64,000 bases of DNA from Cytophagales bacterium (GTDB lineage Bacteria; Bacteroidota; Bacteroidia; Cytophagales; Cytophagaceae). The stretch covers positions 62,001 through 126,000 of the forward strand of contig REBA01000015.1 in NCBI GenBank assembly GCA_004294225.1, in the 5' to 3' direction. Below are positions 63,504-64,000 of this stretch, piece by piece. The notes under the pieces are model-generated. The model made no database searches and was not told where the DNA came from. It saw only the letters and a list, made by a program, of their open reading frames with translations. Made by a program: the position numbers and the translations under genes. Every line of letters starts with the position of its first letter. Position 1 is the stretch's first letter.

Positions 63504-64000
63504 ATGAATATTCGAACGAGTCAATTCTATTTCATATTATTATCATTCTTTGTGTTTACTAGTCTTGCAAACGCCCAACAAATCTTCCCAAATTCTAATG
63601 GTTATTATGTTGATGCTTTAAGGTATAGTCAGAAATCTATATCTGGAACTTCTAGAACACAGGGAATGGCAGGCGTAGGAGTTGCAACTGGTGCAGATAT
63701 TAGCTCTGCCCAAATTAACCCCGCTGGGCTAGGATTGCTTAGGAAAGGCGAGATGACCATTACTGGAAGTTTAGGTGCTGCGAATACAACTTCAAATTAC
63801 TTTGGTAGTTCTAGTGACGATGTTAGAATCTTTGGGGGTATTCCTAATTTTGGTTTTGTATTTAGCAATGCTAAAGATGATTTGCAACAAGGAGATTTTC
63901 GTGGAGGTTCTTTTGCTATTAGTTTCTCAAAAATCCATAATTTTCAAAATCAGATTAATATTAATGGAGTAAATCCTAATAATTCCATTATAGATGATTT
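63504..64000 (+). CDS. OmpP1/FadL/TodX-type outer membrane protein, N-terminal part (cut by window edge)
   Basis: The first 165 codons of an outer membrane transport protein. Signal peptide about 1-24 (ending LANAQ), then the family's N-terminal hatch-like segment: ALRYSQKSISGTSRTQGMAGVGVATGADISSAQINPAGLGLLRKGEMTITG. The pattern G-A-D-I-S-S-A-x-I-N-P-A-G-L matches OmpP1/FadL proteins of Bacteroidota, which pass hydrophobic compounds; the substrate is unknown. The gene follows the low-complexity secreted protein by 49 bases and probably shares its transcript. Confidence 0.8.
   Translation, partial: MNIRTSQFYFILLSFFVFTSLANAQQIFPNSNGYYVDALRYSQKSISGTSRTQGMAGVGVATGADISSAQINPAGLGLLRKGEMTITGSLGAANTTSNYFGSSSDDVRIFGGIPNFGFVFSNAKDDLQQGDFRGGSFAISFSKIHNFQNQININGVNPNNSIIDD

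Noticed and set aside
1-64000. Insertion sequences, prophage, integrative elements, origin
   Set aside because: No transposase, integrase, phage or replication-initiator gene and no target-site duplications seen.

Overview
The window is an AT-rich chromosomal stretch of a member of the Bacteroidota. Evidence for that phylum: two secreted proteins with type IX secretion (Por) C-terminal sorting domains, gliding protein GldA, a TonB-dependent receptor with a carboxypeptidase-regulatory-like N-terminus, DUF1599 and TIGR02757 family proteins, an OmpP1/FadL-type barrel, and at least six promoters of the phylum's own form (TTG, 18-20 bases, TAnnTTTG). Class is not certain; Cytophagia or Chitinophagia-like is my guess. 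There is no transposase, integrase, phage gene, rRNA or CRISPR array. It reads as core genome with a few unusual regulatory and split-gene features.

Layout. 1-6.2 kb: TonB receptor (cut by the left edge), DUF2400 protein, gldA, a T9SS-exported hydrolase, a WG-repeat protein. 6.6-10.1 kb: class Ia ribonucleotide reductase nrdB-nrdA. 10.1-15.3 kb: serine hydrolase, AsmA-like protein, repeat-bearing lipoprotein. 15.3-21.1 kb: a central-carbon block: leuA with a complete leader-peptide attenuator, NADP isocitrate dehydrogenase (icd), a divergent isocitrate dehydrogenase kinase/phosphatase (aceK) split into two overlapping reading frames, and an Ldh2-family malate/lactate dehydrogenase. 21.1-26.4 kb: membrane protein, GH1 glucosidase, glycosyltransferase, a newly noted 41-residue ORF, LpxH-like phosphoesterase, pssA, MBL hydrolase. 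26.5-31.7 kb: FAD oxidoreductase, TolB-like/barrel protein, a small Cys-rich ORF, DUF1599. 31.8-37.4 kb: folP, cdaA, an outer membrane protein, aroE, uvrB. 37.4-42.4 kb: rimP-nusA-infB with a terminator-like hairpin in the leader. 42.6-48 kb: gcvP, AIM24-like protein, MATE exporter. 48.3-52.6 kb: T9SS beta-helix protein, secreted HD-domain protein, ferritin. 52.9 kb: tRNA-Phe. 53.1-56.9 kb: outer membrane protein overlapping a TPR-CHAT protease-like protein. 56.9-61.8 kb: lysA, panB, floA, proS. 62-64 kb: Gly/Trp/Asn-rich secreted protein with a nine-G tract, then an OmpP1/FadL protein cut by the right edge.

Most notable: (1) between icd and leuA a promoter, a Leu-rich 23-codon leader peptide, mutually exclusive antiterminator and terminator pairings, and then leuA, which itself lacks the allosteric domain; (2) aceK broken exactly once, with both halves otherwise intact, the conserved kinase/phosphatase residues present, its target Ser kept in the adjacent icd, and twin palindromes in the shared promoter region; (3) an intrinsic-terminator hairpin directly ahead of rimP-nusA-infB, where no upstream gene needs one, suggesting autoregulation by NusA; (4) two short genes too small for ordinary ORF calling, supported by operon spacing or a consensus promoter.
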